Below, piece by piece: positions 9,137 through 19,442 of a stretch of DNA of 64,000 nt. The first letter of the stretch is position 1. Each line of letters begins with the position of its first letter. The position numbers and the translations under genes were made by a program. The DNA is taken from positions 60,802 through 124,801 of the forward strand of contig JAIQZO010000071.1 in the NCBI GenBank assembly GCA_021777055.1, given 5' to 3'. This stretch comes from Candidatus Anammoxibacter sp. GTDB lineage: Bacteria > Planctomycetota > Brocadiia > Brocadiales > Anammoxibacteraceae. A model generated the notes under the pieces. It did not search any database. It worked only from the letters and a program-made list of their open reading frames with translations, and was not told where the DNA came from.

Positions 9137-11875
9137 TTATTGCACCTCTACACCCATTCCCCAGGCATTACCTGCATTATACGCCTTTTTGTTAAATCTG
9201 GTCTTGCCTTTATCATTTGAAACCGCCCATGAAATTAGATCAACACCCTTATTAATACCTTTTATGGTAAATTCTATTTCACCGTTTACATTTGTTTTGC
9301 TTTGGACAGGAGTAACGCTAATAGATGATATTAAGCCTGGACGGATATTTGTTAACACTTCCACTGAAGTATTTGGTTCTATATTTGTAAGTTTCAGGAT
9401 GCAGTTTTCACTTTCACCTAATGATAACATTAATTTTTCAATACCGGCTTTTCCCATAATAAGATCATGTTCACATTTGAAGGTAAATGATTTACCCGAA
9501 ATAGGTGGTGTTGGTGTGGGACTAGCTGTTGGTGTGGGAGATAGCGATGGAGTAGGTGTAATATCTGGCGCGTCATTTCCCACAAATAGCAGGAGATTAT
9601 TACTTCTGGCATTTGCGGCTACAACATCCATGATATTGTCACCATTTACATCTCCTGCATCAATGGCAAATATTTCTGTAATATGTCCCTCAAAAAGAGG
9701 CGCAATAGACTCTATAATTCCATCTTGATTAAACCCAATACCAAAGTTGCTTTTCCTTGATGAAACATCGTCGCGAGAAAAAATTAGATCGAGGTCTTCA
9801 TCATTGTCAATATCAGCCAGCTTTATTGCAATGCTTCTTTCAGCAAGGCCTGACATTAAATTTTCTTTATTTGTCAATGTAGAATCTGTAAACTCGGCAT
9901 TGTTATTTAAAAATGCAATTACATCACGATCAAATGTTCTGCCGGCAAATGCAGCTATTATATCCATACTACCGTTTTTATCCCAGTCTCCAACTTCAAC
10001 ATCAAATGCTTCCTGAGCCTGAAATAATATCTCTTCCTGAAAAGATTGATTCCCAACGTTTAATGCAACGACAACCGAATTGTCACTTTCCTTTGACACC
10101 ACTATTAAATCCAGGTCTTTATCACCATCAAGATCAGCAATTTCAACTTCCCGCGGTTCTCTCATGGTAATATCTACTGCTTGTCTAGTAAAAACTCCGG
10201 AGCCACTATTCAGATACAAAAAAACCGTGTGATCACCGGGAGAGCATAAGACTATATCTTTGTCATTATCAGAATCAATATCTGCCACAGCACATCCCAT
10301 GGGTTCTTTAACATTATCATCAATTATAATCTTTTCCCAATTTATACCATTCTTCTTATACCAGAAGAGACTATTATCATTCTTTGCCGGTATGATAATA
10401 TCCAATATCCCATCTTTATCTAAGTCATCAAGTTCCATATCTGTGGGAAATAGTATATTATCATCAATTCTCCATTCAATAAAACCTTTATCACCCCTGT
10501 TTTCATACCAGACGATTTCATTCTCCCTGAAACTCGGACTCGCGCCATCGTCCCCTGCTGTTAATACAATATCCAGATCACCATCATTATCCATGTCTCC
10601 AAGTTTAGAAATACGTGCAGCCTGGATTTCACTGTGTAAGTAATGACGGTAGAGTTTTCCATCGATATTCTCAAACCATGAGAGGTCACCATCCACATTT
10701 CCACCTTCCGGAAAAACAAGGTCCATATCTCCGTCGTCATCAAGATCACCAACCTGCATCTGTGGGCCCACGTTGTTTGTTGATCTATTATCCCAATTCT
10801 GCTCAAGTAACTCAGAACGAAATTGCATGTCAGAATCCTGGTAAAGGATAGATAAAAAATCACTTAGTCTATGTTGACGAATAATATCCTTCAAACCATT
10901 GCCATCTATGTCCGCTATAACAATATCCCCGCCAGCATCCACGTCTACTTTATCAATTAATGATGAACTAAAATCATTGCCTCCGTCTAGAAAAAATAGA
11001 CCTCCTTCATTTTTAAATGAAAATGTTAATATATCTTTCTTACCATCATTATTTATATCCGAAATAGCGATTCCGCCAGTGGCAGAAGATACCTGTACAT
11101 TACCTACTATTGTTCCATCAGAGAATAAATCTTTCTTCTCGAATTCAGCATCACCGTTATTTGAAAGTAAAGCAAAAATGCTACCAGCACCATAAATTAT
11201 GTCGTGATCACCATCGTTGTCTATATCATCCGCTTCTACTAGTACTACCTGATTCACATTATTGACCAACTCCTTCTTATCGAAATTCAAAAGTCCGTCA
11301 TTCAAATACAGATTAATCGTAGAGAGATCAAAACCAACAGAAACAATATCCATCGTCCCGTTACTATCAAAATCAGCCACATCAGATTGATTAATGTCAA
11401 CCCCTGCCTCAACAGTACGTCTTATGAAACTTAAGTCATCTTGACGCAGAAACAAGACGAGATCACCAATTTCGCTCGTTGTTTGTTTTTTGTCAGACAC
11501 AATATAATCAATATCACCATCATTATCAAAATCAGCAGCATCAATATCGCCCGGATTAACTAAATCCTGGAATAGTTCATGGCGAGGAAATTGTCCGGAC
11601 CCATCATTTTCAAGCCATTCTACTCCAGCTGGAAGAGTATCGGATCCGGATCCGGATCTTCTGCGAGTAATAATAATATCAACATCACCATCAGAATCAA
11701 AGTCTTGCAGTATGGATGCCGTTGCAAAAAGTTCGCCTTTATTAATGATTTCAACTTCGTGCCTTTGGGCTACCCCCTGACGAGAGAACGACATCAATGT
11801 AATTAACAAAAGAATTAATAAACTACCGCTGTGAATTAACCTAGAAAATGTAATATCAAGTTTAATATTTTTCAT
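9137..11875 (-). CDS. Secreted VCBS/FG-GAP repeat protein
   Basis: A 912-residue exported protein. A signal peptide (about 1-36, ending GVAQ) is followed by roughly a dozen FG-GAP/VCBS blades of about 50-60 residues, each with a calcium-binding DxDxDGDxD loop (DFDSDGDVD, DFDNDGDID, DIDNDGDHD, DLDDDGDMD), forming one or two beta-propellers. A Pro/Thr/Ser linker (near 795-812) leads to a 100-residue C-terminal Ig-like domain (NCILKLTNIEPNTSVEV). This domain resembles the tail of the protein at 45729-46247. There is a strong AAGGAG site. It is likely an extracellular structural or adhesive protein; I see no catalytic signature. Confidence 0.88.
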   Translation of the reverse strand: MKNIKLDITFSRLIHSGSLLILLLITLMSFSRQGVAQRHEVEIINKGELFATASILQDFDSDGDVDIIITRRRSGSGSDTLPAGVEWLENDGSGQFPRHELFQDLVNPGDIDAADFDNDGDIDYIVSDKKQTTSEIGDLVLFLRQDDLSFIRRTVEAGVDINQSDVADFDSNGTMDIVSVGFDLSTINLYLNDGLLNFDKKELVNNVNQVVLVEADDIDNDGDHDIIYGAGSIFALLSNNGDAEFEKKDLFSDGTIVGNVQVSSATGGIAISDINNDGKKDILTFSFKNEGGLFFLDGGNDFSSSLIDKVDVDAGGDIVIADIDGNGLKDIIRQHRLSDFLSILYQDSDMQFRSELLEQNWDNRSTNNVGPQMQVGDLDDDGDMDLVFPEGGNVDGDLSWFENIDGKLYRHYLHSEIQAARISKLGDMDNDGDLDIVLTAGDDGASPSFRENEIVWYENRGDKGFIEWRIDDNILFPTDMELDDLDKDGILDIIIPAKNDNSLFWYKKNGINWEKIIIDDNVKEPMGCAVADIDSDNDKDIVLCSPGDHTVFLYLNSGSGVFTRQAVDITMREPREVEIADLDGDKDLDLIVVSKESDNSVVVALNVGNQSFQEEILFQAQEAFDVEVGDWDKNGSMDIIAAFAGRTFDRDVIAFLNNNAEFTDSTLTNKENLMSGLAERSIAIKLADIDNDEDLDLIFSRDDVSSRKSNFGIGFNQDGIIESIAPLFEGHITEIFAIDAGDVNGDNIMDVVAANARSNNLLLFVGNDAPDITPTPSLSPTPTASPTPTPPISGKSFTFKCEHDLIMGKAGIEKLMLSLGESENCILKLTNIEPNTSVEVLTNIRPGLISSISVTPVQSKTNVNGEIEFTIKGINKGVDLISWAVSNDKGKTRFNKKAYNAGNAWGMGVEVQ

Positions 11876-13189
11876 AACACAATCACTCCTTTTAATTTAG
11901 TAATTTAGTTTTGCCAGCTAAGTATTTACATTGTCAGATCTCTTCCTAGCTCATCTACTGTATTATCCAAAGATTACATTATATAGGTAACTTATTTCTT
12001 AATTCTTTTTCGCTTATCTTATATAGTAAACTTCATTGCAACATTCCCTATTAAAGTAAACAAGTTATATGTGCATAACAGACTAACACACGAAAGATAT
12101 AAAGATATCATGTATAGTATTATGCACAACTTACAGTAAATATTTTACATATTTATTTAAAGTAATTAGGAGATGATTCAAAAGAATTAATTTGATTCAT
12201 CGCTGATAATAGTCGAACATATATCACAATAACTGCCGCATGTCAACATGAACAAAATAGTCTCCTGTTTTGTTTGTAGGGAATAGTATTACAAAGCTGA
12301 AATAGATATCCTTACAAAGCAACATTTTTGGGTTAATTTCCGAACAATATACATATATTATAACCTGTATTTCTATAAATACTTACATTAGCAACGCCAT
12401 TTTGTAGAGTTTCGTTGTTTTTAAATTCATTTTGACAATAATTTTTAAAGTTTTTTTTTATTTTTTTATCCTTAACTGAGTTTTGTCTAATTAAGAATTT
12501 CTTAGTATAAATTTAGAATAGATATTTCTTCTGATGGTAATTTTTACTCAACTTTCTAAACTACATTTCCAAGGTAAGATAATTAGAAAGTCTTATTTAT
12601 TACCGAATTATTACGAAGCAGTACAATATTAACTCTCTATTTGACAAAATTAATGTAAATGTCAGTTTAATATAAATGTAAAAGAACAGAGGGGGAATTA
12701 TGGTAAGAGAAATAGTTAACCGGACAACAGATTCTTTAATTGTCCATTAATGAATAATAAGACTTATATTATTATGCGACCTATTTAAGCAGGTCAAAAT
12801 CTTTCACTGATTTCTACTAATATAGCAAAATTTGGGCATAAACTATTAACATAGAATGATAACACCCGAAAAAGATGAACACTTTATAATGCACAGCTTA
12901 ACCGTTGCCAATATTTCTGATGACATAAAATCGGCTGGATAGATGTTCCTGCCAGGCAAGTTATTACATTAGGAGAGAATGAAATGTATAATTTTACTAT
13001 GTTGAGAGTTGTGTAGACATAATGGTTAGCCAGATGCTATAAAATGACTAAAAATGCTCAGGGTAGGAATCCAAAGCGATAGATAGCCTTTGTGTTATAT
13101 AAAAAGCCACGATGGTGTTGCTGGAAACATAATAGATGATTATGCAGGACATCATCTTTGCCATAATTTCTTAATCGCTTGGAATTTAT
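11876..13189. other. Intergenic region, 1.3 kb, no supported gene
   Basis: Very AT-rich DNA between the VCBS gene start and the broken HPt gene. A 28-codon plus-strand open frame (12856-12942, beginning MITPEKDEHFIMHSLTV) has protein-like composition but no ribosome binding site, and may be a fragment. The string TAACCGGACAAC near 12718 recurs at about 17612. No RNA gene or strong hairpin recognised. Confidence 0.45.
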
Positions 13190-13530
13190 TTAAAGCGTTT
13201 TTACAAAAGTGGTGACCTTTTCGAACTCTACTCTCATTTTATCCAATTGATTATGTTCACCAGGCATATCTCTAGTATTTCCTGTCTTTTCAATGTCCTT
13301 TGATAAATTATGTATATTTTCAAAACTCAGATTTGCCGGTGCACCTTTGATACTATGTGCAACTTCACGAACAAGAAGGTTATCTTTTTCTTTCACTGCT
13401 TTTACCAAGGTTGAAAGTTTTTCAGCTCCAGAGTGTAGACCCGATTTAACATTTCAACTAAAAAGGCAGGATCATCTCAGAATAGTTCAAATATGGTTTC
13501 TAGCTTTACTACGCTATCAGTTTCTGTCAT
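13190..13530 (-). pseudogene. Broken stand-alone HPt phosphotransfer protein
   Basis: The ATG at 13528-13530 overlaps the stop of the upstream hybrid kinase (ATGA), the usual sign of translational coupling. The first 17 codons ([17 protein letters not shown]) run into an in-frame TGA at 13477-13479. The same frame then continues as an HPt sequence (DDPAFLVEMLNR). A shift of frame near 13440 is needed to reach SGAEKLSTLVKAVKEKD and the active-site helix EVAHSIKGAPANLSFENI, whose His is the phosphorylated residue. Total length of 341 bases is not a multiple of three. Both lesions lie before the catalytic His, so no functional HPt can be made unless these are sequencing errors. Confidence 0.8.
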
Positions 13531-15836
13531 GTGGAGATATTCTGTTTTGTAATATTTATTAGATCATTCTCTCGAACATTAGTCCATTTCTCTATCATCT
13601 CAAGAAGGGCAGCTATTTTAATTGGCTTTGAAATATAATCATCCATCCCCGCATCCATACACCTTTTACGATCTTCATGCAGGGCATGGGCGGTCATCGC
13701 AACAATTGGTATTCTCATATTATCATTCGATTCATCTATACGAATTATTCGAGTTGCTTCAAATCCGTCCATTACCGGCATCTGTACGTCCATAAGTATC
13801 AAATCAAACTTTTGAGCAGAAATTGCATCGATTGCTTGTAACCCATTAATCGCAAGCGTAACGGAATATCCGGATTTTTGTAACATTCTCATTGAAAGCT
13901 TCTGGTTAACAAGATTATCTTCAACAAGAAGAATATTTACCTCTTTTCGATCCTCTTGAGAACAAACTTTTTTTGCAGTTTGTTTTCCAATTCGTTCATC
14001 TTTAATTTTCCTAGATCTATAAAAGGAATTAATAATGCCATTATAGATATCTGACTGATTGACTGGTTTTGTAATGTGATGTAAGAATCCTAACTTCTCG
14101 GATAATTCTAGCTCATCTTTATTGCCAAATTGGACGAGAGAGACAAACATTATATCCTTATAGATAGTAAATACTTCTTTTAAGGTGGTTTCATTAATCC
14201 CTGGAGCCTTAAGGTCAATTAATACTATCTTATACTTTTTCTCTGATTGAGAGAGCCTTCCAAGTACGTTGGCAATATCTTTTCCATTTGATACTCCTGT
14301 AGAGTCAATTCCATAATGTAAAAGTATTCTCCCTATAAAATTAATATTGGTTTTACTTTTTGCAATAGTAAGTGCACACAAATCTCCAAATATTGACGAG
14401 AAATCGTCTTTCTTGTTATCCATACCCATTGGCTTTTGAAACTTCAATGAAAAGTAAAACCGCGTTCCAATTTCACCATTGATGTTCAACCCTTCACCTA
14501 AAGGACTTTCGACCTTTATCTCTCCTCCCATTAAGGAAGCTAGCTTATAAGAAACTGATAGCCCAAGTCCTGTACCTCCATATTTTCTGGTAACAGAACC
14601 ATCTGCTTGAGTAAAGGCCTCAAAAATATCTTTTTGTTTATCTTTTGGAATTCCGATCCCTGTATCAATCACTGAGAAAAGCAACGTAATCTCTTCAAGA
14701 GACTCATCCTCAATCTCTATTTCTAGAATAATCTCTCCCGTATTTGTAAACTTGATTGCATTTCCCACTAAGTTTACCAAGATCTGACGAATGCGAGCTG
14801 GGTCACCTTGTAACATTTCAGGGCTGCTTGGCGGTGTAAAACAAATTAACTCAAGTCCCTTTTGTGCAACCTTAAAAATAACCGTATTGACAACACTCTT
14901 AAGTATATCTCTAAGATTAAATTCGATTTTTTCAATGTCAACTTTACCGGCTTCAATCTTAGAAAAATCCAGAATATCGTTAATCAGCTCAAGAAGGGAA
15001 TTTCCACTCGCAGTGATTGCATCCAGATACTCATCTTGCTCAGGATCTATTTTAGTACCTGCTAATAACTCTGCCATTCCTATAATACCGTTTAGAGGTG
15101 TTCTTATCTCATGGCTCATATTGGCCAAAAACTCACTTTTATATCTTGAAGCCTGCTCTGCCGCTTCTTTTGCGAGTTTTAATTCGAACGTTCGTTTTCT
15201 GACTTGTTCTTCCAGATAGAGATTTGCTTTTTCCAGTTCATCTTTTGATTTATTTAAATTTTCATATAGATTTGCACTTTGAACTGCAAATGCCGACAGT
15301 GTCACAACCCTAAATAACAAAAGGATCAAGTCATTGGGAATCTCTAGTTGTTTAAGCTTTGTAATCGCAAATACCATACCAATTGTCTTGTTAGTAGTGT
15401 TCATGGGAAGCAGGATTAAAGTATTTGCTTCTTCCGTTTCCTCATTTCTTACATTCTCAACTACAAATGTGTTTTGATTTATTGCCAATGCAAATAAGCC
15501 CTTCTTGACAATATCTCTCATTACGATTTCGAAATAATCTTTGTAATTATCAGGAATCGTGGTTTGTTGAACAAATTCATATGTCTGTTCATCAACCAGA
15601 AAAATCGCGCACCCTTCCGTTTGAATCAATCCCTGTATTTGCTGTAGCATTACTTGAGAAATGAGATTAACATCAAAAGAGAGCCAAAGTCGTTCCTGCA
15701 AATCATTTAGAAAACGGGAATCTTCAACTACCTTTTGAATGGTATTCAATCTATCATTCAGTGAGGAGTTCTGGGCCTCTAAAATCTTTAATTGCTCGTC
15801 GTAACTATTATTTCCTTCATAGTTAGATTCAGTCAT
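13527..15836 (-). CDS. Soluble hybrid histidine kinase (GAF-HisKA-HATPase-REC-REC)
   Basis: A 769-residue cytoplasmic kinase without membrane segments. An N-terminal coiled coil (about 10-40) leads to a GAF-like sensor (about 45-195) and a second coiled coil (195-230). His242 lies in [15 protein letters not shown]. The ATPase has [17 protein letters not shown] and [10 protein letters not shown]. The first receiver (about 475-600) is degenerate: it keeps an Asp ([10 protein letters not shown]) and Lys (ITKPVN) but lacks the acidic pair. The second is canonical ([24 protein letters not shown]). The architecture is BarA/ArcB-like minus the HPt, which was evidently encoded next door and is now broken. 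It overlaps the HDOD gene by 4 bases. Confidence 0.92.
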   Translation of the reverse strand: MTESNYEGNNSYDEQLKILEAQNSSLNDRLNTIQKVVEDSRFLNDLQERLWLSFDVNLISQVMLQQIQGLIQTEGCAIFLVDEQTYEFVQQTTIPDNYKDYFEIVMRDIVKKGLFALAINQNTFVVENVRNEETEEANTLILLPMNTTNKTIGMVFAITKLKQLEIPNDLILLLFRVVTLSAFAVQSANLYENLNKSKDELEKANLYLEEQVRKRTFELKLAKEAAEQASRYKSEFLANMSHEIRTPLNGIIGMAELLAGTKIDPEQDEYLDAITASGNSLLELINDILDFSKIEAGKVDIEKIEFNLRDILKSVVNTVIFKVAQKGLELICFTPPSSPEMLQGDPARIRQILVNLVGNAIKFTNTGEIILEIEIEDESLEEITLLFSVIDTGIGIPKDKQKDIFEAFTQADGSVTRKYGGTGLGLSVSYKLASLMGGEIKVESPLGEGLNINGEIGTRFYFSLKFQKPMGMDNKKDDFSSIFGDLCALTIAKSKTNINFIGRILLHYGIDSTGVSNGKDIANVLGRLSQSEKKYKIVLIDLKAPGINETTLKEVFTIYKDIMFVSLVQFGNKDELELSEKLGFLHHITKPVNQSDIYNGIINSFYRSRKIKDERIGKQTAKKVCSQEDRKEVNILLVEDNLVNQKLSMRMLQKSGYSVTLAINGLQAIDAISAQKFDLILMDVQMPVMDGFEATRIIRIDESNDNMRIPIVAMTAHALHEDRKRCMDAGMDDYISKPIKIAALLEMIEKWTNVRENDLINITKQNIST

Positions 15837-16708
15837 CTGTTCTCCGCAGGCATTAAAAAAGAAACTATATCGTCATATTTATCTTTAGTTTCTTTTATAA
15901 TCGGTTCCAAGACGCTTAATTTTAGACCTAAATTATTCCACGCGTCTTCAGAAACCTGCGGTACATAATTACCTCCACCACTGGAACCAAGTTCCATTGC
16001 CGTTGCAATAATATCACTGATATGTATAATTGCTGTCTGTTTAGAGTATTGTCTTGATTCGGTAGGATTATGATGATAAGCAATGGGTTCTATAAGCACT
16101 TGTGGTAACTGCCATTTCTCACTCAATAAACGTCCAGTATGCTGATGATCAAACCCCATAACTTCGTCTTCAATTTTACATACATCGTTTACTCTACTTC
16201 CATCCACACGATTTAATACTATTCTGAATTTATCACTAAAATATTGAAAGTATACTATTTTACCTATATCGTGTAATAGACCTGAAACAAAAATTGATTC
16301 CGTATCTTTTATCTGTAAATACTTGGCCGTTGTGTTTGCAATAATTGCACAACCCATCGAATGGCCCCAGAAATCATTAAGATCAAAGTTTATATCATTG
16401 ATTTTATCAGCTTTAAACAGATCAAAAACGGAAGATGTCAAAACTAAATTCTTAATGGCAGAGAATCCAAGTACAACGATTGCCTGATTAATGGTAGAAA
16501 TCTTGCTAGGGAATCCGTAAATAGCGGAGTTAACAATCCTTAAAATCTTAACCGTTAATGATGGATCATCCCCGATTGCACGTCCTAAAGCAACTGCAGA
16601 GGTTTTTGGGTCTTGAATTAAATTGTTTATCTTAGTGAAAACCGTGGGTAAGGTTGGTAAGTCATCAAGGTTTTCTATTAATTTTCGGATATTTTTTGAA
16701 TCATCCAT
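15833..16708 (-). CDS. HDOD domain protein
   Basis: A 291-residue protein almost entirely made of an HDOD domain: [18 protein letters not shown] (about 17-34), [19 protein letters not shown] (47-65), [19 protein letters not shown], and [16 protein letters not shown] (about 143-158). HDOD proteins are non-hydrolytic or atypical HD relatives found in signal transduction. It sits between a small HDOD-associated protein and a hybrid kinase, overlapping the kinase start by ATGA, so the three are one operon. There is no output domain attached. Confidence 0.9.
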   Translation of the reverse strand: MDDSKNIRKLIENLDDLPTLPTVFTKINNLIQDPKTSAVALGRAIGDDPSLTVKILRIVNSAIYGFPSKISTINQAIVVLGFSAIKNLVLTSSVFDLFKADKINDINFDLNDFWGHSMGCAIIANTTAKYLQIKDTESIFVSGLLHDIGKIVYFQYFSDKFRIVLNRVDGSRVNDVCKIEDEVMGFDHQHTGRLLSEKWQLPQVLIEPIAYHHNPTESRQYSKQTAIIHISDIIATAMELGSSGGGNYVPQVSEDAWNNLGLKLSVLEPIIKETKDKYDDIVSFLMPAENR

Positions 16709-16732
16709 AAATGGCGTCTATTTTCTTAGAAA

Positions 16733-17101
16733 TTAAATGTTTTTAGTGTCAATACTCTTCTTTTTGGCTAACTTCAGTAACATTTCGTCCAACTTTATTT
16801 TTCTTGTTATACGTAATATTTCTGACATTACATCGCTCTCTTTGGTGTCTGGAAACCGCCGTTGCAGATTATTATTAAGTGCATTAACTGCGGCCGGATC
16901 CAACATACTAATATCCAGCTTATTCCCTGATGTAGACACTCCATCAATATTTGCCTCCGTGATGCCCCACGACTCCAATATGAAAAAATGCTTTTCTGTT
17001 AACGTAGTGCCCTCTGGTAACAGTAAAAGCCCTTTCTGGTTGAGGACAGGAGCGGCTATCTTCATGCCTGGTTTAATATCTGAAATATTTAAAATTCCCA
17101 T
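16733..17101 (-). CDS. Small HDOD-operon protein
   Basis: About 122 residues from the ATG at 17101 (an in-frame TTG at 17119 would add six). It opens MGILNISDIKPGMKIAAPVLNQKGLLLLPEGTTL, a short beta-rich module like the N-terminal part of many HD-GYP/HDOD-associated proteins, followed by a charged helical tail (IKLDEMLLKLAKKK). Genes of this type are common directly upstream of HDOD genes; here the gap is 24 bases. The function is unknown. There is no clear ribosome binding site before either start. Confidence 0.75.
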   Translation of the reverse strand: MGILNISDIKPGMKIAAPVLNQKGLLLLPEGTTLTEKHFFILESWGITEANIDGVSTSGNKLDISMLDPAAVNALNNNLQRRFPDTKESDVMSEILRITRKIKLDEMLLKLAKKKSIDTKNI

Positions 17102-17906
17102 TATAAAATTACACTGCAAAAATGTTATTTATATAAATTTCTGTTACCAATTAGGAAAGAAATAAAAGAAGAATTATCTAAATTCAAGATTTATTGATAA
17201 ACACTATTAAAGAAGTCTTCTGCTCTCTTATTCTAAAGTCAAAGACTCTGCAAAGCAGGTGGTATTGGTTTTATGATATTTTTTAGTTAAACTTTTTTCG
17301 AAAATGGAAAAAACAACAGCTATATACTTAAATTAGCAAATCTTAGAGTAATATTTATCAAAACCAACATGTACTTTTGCTTTTAGCGAACTATATGTAT
17401 ATTCTATGCTATTGTATTTCAAGTGAGTATAACATAAGTAATGGTGCCAGACAATCAGGTAATTACCCTACAATTTTTACAATACGCTATTGTTCGTAGA
17501 TCCAGGCTAAACAATGTAGTGCATTTCCAATTAAAACTTTTGGGTATAATAATAACAGTACAAGCAAATTTCTAACCGAACACTACTGATTTATACAAGC
17601 AAATCCTTAACCGGACAACGTTGAGTATTTTTAACCTTTCTGATTTTCCCACTACTTGAATTTTTCTTATAAACCCTGCCAATTTACGCTTTTAATGATA
17701 GAAGGACAATTATTTAAATTCAAGACTTTCTGGCAAATACAATTAAAGATGTCTCTCTTTTATTTGACAAACTATAATTTGCAAAATAAATTTTACACTC
17801 CAATAAAATAACGATTTACATCCAATGAAGTGCAAGATTTATCTTGCCTAGAATTAGCTAATAATTACCGAAAACCATAATCAATTAATAATTCACAACT
17901 AAACAT
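17102..17906. other. Intergenic region with degenerate direct repeats
   Basis: About 800 bases without a gene. Two diverged copies of one segment lie at about 17165-17230 and 17698-17765 (both contain AATT-AAATTCAAGA and ATTAAAGA-GTCT). A second short tandem pair, ACAAGCAAAT followed by TAACCG-ACA, is at about 17560 and 17598. The string GCAAAATAAATTTT-CACTCC near 17778 recurs near 46288. These look like eroded repeats; I see no coding. Confidence 0.45.
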
Positions 17907-18920
17907 CTATGTCTCTAATCCGACACGGCTTACATTTATAATAGTTTTAAGTATTTCTGGATTCTGCGCATATTCAAAAGCCTCTGTTGCTTGATCCAAT
18001 GAAAACGTTTGGTTTATAAGCTGTGAAAGCGGTAGGCGATTATTGAAATTTGACAGAAAATTGATGGCCGCTTCAAACCTCCCGCATCTGGATCCCACAA
18101 TGGAGATCTCATCCACAACAACCTTTGACGGATTAAATGAGATATCTCCGGCATACGTACTTTTAAGTACAACAATACCGCGGGGTTTGGTGTTTTCAAT
18201 GGCCATTTCCAAGGCATCACTGTTTCCCGTTGCTTCAATAACAAGATCATAAGTGCCATTTTTAAACTCTTCCAACGGTATAACTGATACGCCCACTTTC
18301 TCTGCAAAAGAGAGTTTTTCTCTGTGTTTTCCCACCATTGTAGTGGAGTAACCGGAACACTTCATTACAAATGAGATAAGTAACCCCAATTTGCCATCAC
18401 CTAAAATTAGAATTTCTGCATCCTCTGGGATCTTTACCTGATCAATTATCTCTAAAGCCGCAGCCAAAGGTTCAATAAAGATTGCATCACTATCAGGAAT
18501 CTGATCTGGAATGACAAAAATATTCGTTTCTGGAACAACAATATATTCCGCAAAGGCTCCATTTCTATTGATTATACCAATAACCGTTCTCAGTGAACAA
18601 TGTCGTGATAACCCCTTTTTGCAAAATTCACACTCTCCACATGAACAATTGATCTCCGCTGTAACACGTTTTCCCATCATCTGAGGTTCATCACTTTCAA
18701 CCACTGTTCCGATAAATTCATGCCCCAAAACGCCGTTAAAGCCTGGAATATAACCTTTAATTATTTCAAAGTCAGTATTACAAATTCCAGCCTTGTCTAC
18801 CTTGATAAGAGCTTCCCCCCTCTTTGGACGCGGCACAGGGACTTTTTCAACCTGAAGTGTACCATTAAAAACAAGTGCACTCATTGTTTCAGAAATACTC
18901 TTTTTACATAAATCTACCAA
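17907..18920 (-). CDS. Zinc-dependent alcohol/polyol dehydrogenase (MDR family)
   Basis: About 337 residues. The catalytic-zinc region reads GICNTDFEIIKG and GVLGHEFIGTV. A structural-zinc Cys cluster (CSCGECEFCKKGLSRHC) is present. The cofactor Rossmann fold shows ILILGDGKLGLLIS. This is a GroES-like medium-chain dehydrogenase of the sorbitol/threonine dehydrogenase type. AAAGGAGG at 18928-18935 lies 7 bases before a TTG at 18920, which I take as the start; an ATG at 18884 (MSALVF) is the alternative and gives the more family-typical N-terminus. It is the last gene, downstream of the glycan/peptide cluster and separated from it by 520 bases, so membership is uncertain. Confidence 0.85.
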   Translation of the reverse strand: MVDLCKKSISETMSALVFNGTLQVEKVPVPRPKRGEALIKVDKAGICNTDFEIIKGYIPGFNGVLGHEFIGTVVESDEPQMMGKRVTAEINCSCGECEFCKKGLSRHCSLRTVIGIINRNGAFAEYIVVPETNIFVIPDQIPDSDAIFIEPLAAALEIIDQVKIPEDAEILILGDGKLGLLISFVMKCSGYSTTMVGKHREKLSFAEKVGVSVIPLEEFKNGTYDLVIEATGNSDALEMAIENTKPRGIVVLKSTYAGDISFNPSKVVVDEISIVGSRCGRFEAAINFLSNFNNRLPLSQLINQTFSLDQATEAFEYAQNPEILKTIINVSRVGLET

Positions 18921-18935
18921 AGGAAAACCTCCTTT
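18918..18935 (-). promoter_or_regulatory. Ribosome binding site selecting a TTG start
   Basis: AAAGGAGG at 18928-18935 with a 7-base spacer to TTG at 18918-18920. No good site precedes the ATG at 18884, so this decides for the TTG start of the dehydrogenase. Confidence 0.55.
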
Positions 18936-19043
18936 ATCCCTATACCTTATAAAACTTATCTTTTTAAGATTTAAAATAACTTGCTTGTTTTCATGAACTA
19001 ATAATAACAAATAAAGTTTAAAGGGAAAACTTTTAAAATGCAT

Positions 19044-19442
19044 CTGTTTTCATTGTTTTAAGTACTGTTCTATAGTATAACTGGAGTTGCTAGTCTCTTG
19101 CTCACTAAGGGAAGGCTATATCATCTATTTTGACGATAGCAGTCGAAAAGATGTATGGGTTTTCAGGATAGTATGGGTGACAACTTAGAAGATAATAGAA
19201 AAACAATATTCGGAAAAACTGAACGTACGGTTTGCCGATGAGGAACGGGAAATATGGTAATGCAAACAATTTGTGCAATTATGAATGAAGCCGCCATCAA
19301 TTTAACCTTAAATGGAAAACTATTAATATAAAAGGATAGATATTAGTTGTTATGTATGAGATTTCCATAATTAGATCCAGATGCGAACTGAATCTTAAGT
19401 TTATTAAAATACTTCTTGTTTAATTTTATTTAAAATAGTACT
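19044..19442. other. Intergenic region, possible retroelement relic
   Basis: About 400 bases without a supported gene. The part near 19222-19260 (GAACGTACGGTTTGCC, GATGAGGAACGGGAA) recalls sequence found in group II intron RNAs near the end of their reverse-transcriptase gene, and plus-strand codons after it read MVMQTICAIMNEAAINL. No intron boundaries or domain V could be drawn, so this is only a hint. Confidence 0.25.

Noticed and set aside
9189..9728. 179-codon plus-strand frame
   Set aside because: It is a shadow of the VCBS protein gene on the other strand, with no ribosome binding site and no family resemblance.
13477..13479. TGA in the HPt gene as a selenocysteine codon
   Set aside because: The HPt fold has no Cys/Sec position there, no obvious SECIS hairpin was seen, and a separate frameshift would still break the gene.
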